Source: Oceanobacter sp. (lineage in GTDB: Bacteria > Pseudomonadota > Gammaproteobacteria > Pseudomonadales > Oceanobacteraceae). From it: DNA of 64,000 nucleotides. A program made the translations under genes and the position numbers. Of this stretch, positions 62,566 through 64,000 are shown in pieces. The first letter of the stretch is position 1. Each line of letters begins with the position of its first letter. The stretch is from positions 1-64,000 of the forward strand of contig NVWL01000001.1 of the NCBI GenBank assembly GCA_002733645.1, given 5' to 3'. A model generated the notes under the pieces. That model saw only the letters and a program-made list of their open reading frames with translations. It had not been told where the DNA came from and searched no databases.

Positions 62566-64000
62566 ATGAGTTATAAAGCGCCACTACGAGACATGCAGTT
62601 TGTTCTTTATGAAGTACTGAACGGCGATAAAATTCTTCCAGAATTGCCAGGCTGTGAAGATGCTACCCGTGAAATCATGGATGCCATGCTGACAGAAGGG
62701 GCGAAGCTTGCTGAAAATGTATTGGCCCCGCTTAACGCTTCTGGAGATCGTGAAGGCTGTCAGTACGATACTGAAACACACGATGTGAAAACACCCGACG
62801 GTTTCCCTGACGCCTATCGTCAGTTTGCTGAAGCAGGCTGGACTGCCTTAGCTGGCCCAGTGGAATACGGAGGTCAAGGCTTACCTCACACTCTGAATAC
62901 ACTGGCTGAAGAGATGGTCTGCTCTGCCAACCTTTCTTTGGGTATGTATCCGGGTCTGACTCACGGCGCGGTCAATGCGCTTACGTCTTACGGCACCGAC
63001 GAATTAAAAGAAAAGTACCTTCCAAAGCTAATCAGCGGCGAGTGGACAGGCACAATGTGTTTGACCGAGCCGCAGTGTGGTACGGATTTGGGTTTGATTC
63101 GCACCAAGGCAGAACCGCAAGCCGACGCCTCTTATGCTATTTCGGGCACTAAAATTTGGATCACGGGCGGCGAGCACGATTTAGCCGATAATATTATTCA
63201 CTTGGTGTTAGCTAAGTTGCCGGATGCGCCTTCTGGCTCGAAAGGTATCTCACTATTCCTTGTGCCTAAGTTTTTAGAAGACGGCAGCCGTAACCCCGCA
63301 TTTTGTGGTGGTTTAGAGCATAAAATGGGGATTAAAGGCTCAGCCACCTGTGTAATGAATTTTGAAGAAGCCAAAGGCTGGTTGATAGGCGAACCTCACA
63401 AAGGGTTGCAGGCCATGTTCGTGATGATGAACAGCGCACGCTTAATGGTAGGCTTGCAGGGGTTAGGTATTGCGGAATCGGCGTATCAGGTATCACTAGA
63501 GTTCGCCAAAGAGCGTCGTCAGTCACGTGCGTTGTCAGGCCCACAAGAGCCAGACAAGCCAGCGGACAGCATCATGGTTCACCCAGATGTACGCCGTATG
63601 TTGCTGCGTCAAAAAGCGACCATCGAAGGCAGCCGTGCATTGGCCTATTTCACGGCAATGCAGCTCGATATTGCTCATAAAGCTGAGTCGGCGGAAGAAC
63701 GCGAGCAAGCAGATGATATGGTGCAATTGTTGACCCCTATTGTTAAGGCTTTCCTAACGGATGAGGGTTTCTTCTGTGCCAACGATGCGCTGCAGCTAAT
63801 GGGTGGCTCTGGTTTTACTCAAGATTGGCCGGTCGAGCAATTTGTCCGTGATTCACGTATTACGCGTATCTACGAAGGCACTAACGGTATCCAGGCGCTG
63901 GATCTTGTGGGCCGTAAGCTGGGTCACGCGGGTGGACGTGCGGTGAAACGCTACTTCGCCATGATGGACGCTTACCTCAAAACAGACGGTGGTGTACCTC
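62566..64000 (+). CDS. Acyl-CoA dehydrogenase (3' end beyond the window)
   Basis: Starts ATG 62566 with GAGGAA ten bases upstream; 478 codons are visible and the frame is open to the window end, so it is truncated by the window, not broken. It is a long-form (about 600-residue) acyl-CoA dehydrogenase related to the FadE-like/DmdC group. Blocks include GTMCLTEPQCGTDLG (flavin/substrate loop), ISGTKIWITGGEHD, EHKMGIKGSATC and the C-terminal QLMGGSGFTQDWPVEQFVRDSRITRIYEGTNGIQ, split here at QLMGGSGFTQDWPVEQ. The catalytic base is the Glu in RIYEGTNG. Beta-oxidation of an acyl-CoA is the likely role; it may be part of the lipid response. Confidence 0.9.
   Translation, partial: MSYKAPLRDMQFVLYEVLNGDKILPELPGCEDATREIMDAMLTEGAKLAENVLAPLNASGDREGCQYDTETHDVKTPDGFPDAYRQFAEAGWTALAGPVEYGGQGLPHTLNTLAEEMVCSANLSLGMYPGLTHGAVNALTSYGTDELKEKYLPKLISGEWTGTMCLTEPQCGTDLGLIRTKAEPQADASYAISGTKIWITGGEHDLADNIIHLVLAKLPDAPSGSKGISLFLVPKFLEDGSRNPAFCGGLEHKMGIKGSATCVMNFEEAKGWLIGEPHKGLQAMFVMMNSARLMVGLQGLGIAESAYQVSLEFAKERRQSRALSGPQEPDKPADSIMVHPDVRRMLLRQKATIEGSRALAYFTAMQLDIAHKAESAEEREQADDMVQLLTPIVKAFLTDEGFFCANDALQLMGGSGFTQDWPVEQFVRDSRITRIYEGTNGIQALDLVGRKLGHAGGRAVKRYFAMMDAYLKTDGGVP

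Overview
The window is one contiguous piece of a free-living gammaproteobacterial chromosome. The gene set and order point to a marine Oceanospirillales-type bacterium (Oceanobacter/Thalassolituus/Bermanella-like). The main clues are the crp-yhfA-speD block, the nadC / pilA-pilB-pilC-pilD-coaE-yacG block, ampD-ampE, leuS-lptE-holA, mpl-ubiX, and many outer-membrane receptors and porins. The genus assignment is an inference from gene content. I see no rRNA, tRNA or CRISPR array. At least one intact insertion sequence is present.

Layout. 1-6.1 kb: a non-coding start with hairpins and a GC-rich repeat, crp/vfr, an OsmC protein, speD, an IS481-type insertion sequence sitting exactly in the end of speD, an MFS transporter, a probable 45-residue membrane peptide, and rsmC. 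6.1-7.8 kb: a MerR/LitR-type regulator divergent from a short LOV photoreceptor. 7.8-14.7 kb: ppa, then a TonB-dependent receptor, two paralogous periplasmic binding proteins and a hybrid histidine kinase in one overlapping operon. 14.7-22.5 kb: fbp, mpl, ubiX, a large calcium-binding (thrombospondin type 3-like) repeat protein and small unknowns. 22.5-27.5 kb: holA-lptE-leuS. 27.7-34.3 kb: a frameshifted porin, FMN-binding and PepSY-like membrane proteins, a MalT-type LuxR regulator and a degenerate receiver protein. 34.3-40.9 kb: the type IV pilus block with nadC. 41-48.3 kb: alanine symporter, ampDE, fructokinase-type ROK kinase, PilZ protein, histidine phosphatase, a lipoprotein methyltransferase and a LysR regulator. 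48.4-62.4 kb: a long minus-strand array built around a photolyase. The window ends inside an acyl-CoA dehydrogenase.

The most interesting system is a light-response regulon split over two loci. Locus 1 (6.06-7.71 kb) carries a short LOV protein that strongly resembles the Pseudomonas putida short LOV proteins, divergent from a LitR-like regulator whose cobalamin-binding motif is lost. Locus 2 (about 48.4-62.4 kb) carries a second cobalamin-motif-less LitR-like regulator, photolyase, a DUF523-DUF1722 protein, a fatty-acid desaturase, a Cfa-like lipid methyltransferase lacking two catalytic residues of true cyclopropane synthases, an FAD oxidoreductase, a DUF1365 protein, an SDR, a SnoaL-like protein, DUF2878 and a TonB receptor. 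Copies of an 8-bp palindrome-like motif TTGTAYAA occur at the promoters of both loci, five of them in 99 bp upstream of the photolyase operon. The coherent reading, which is an inference, is that blue light sensed by the LOV protein relieves LitR-type repression and switches on DNA photorepair and membrane-lipid remodelling.
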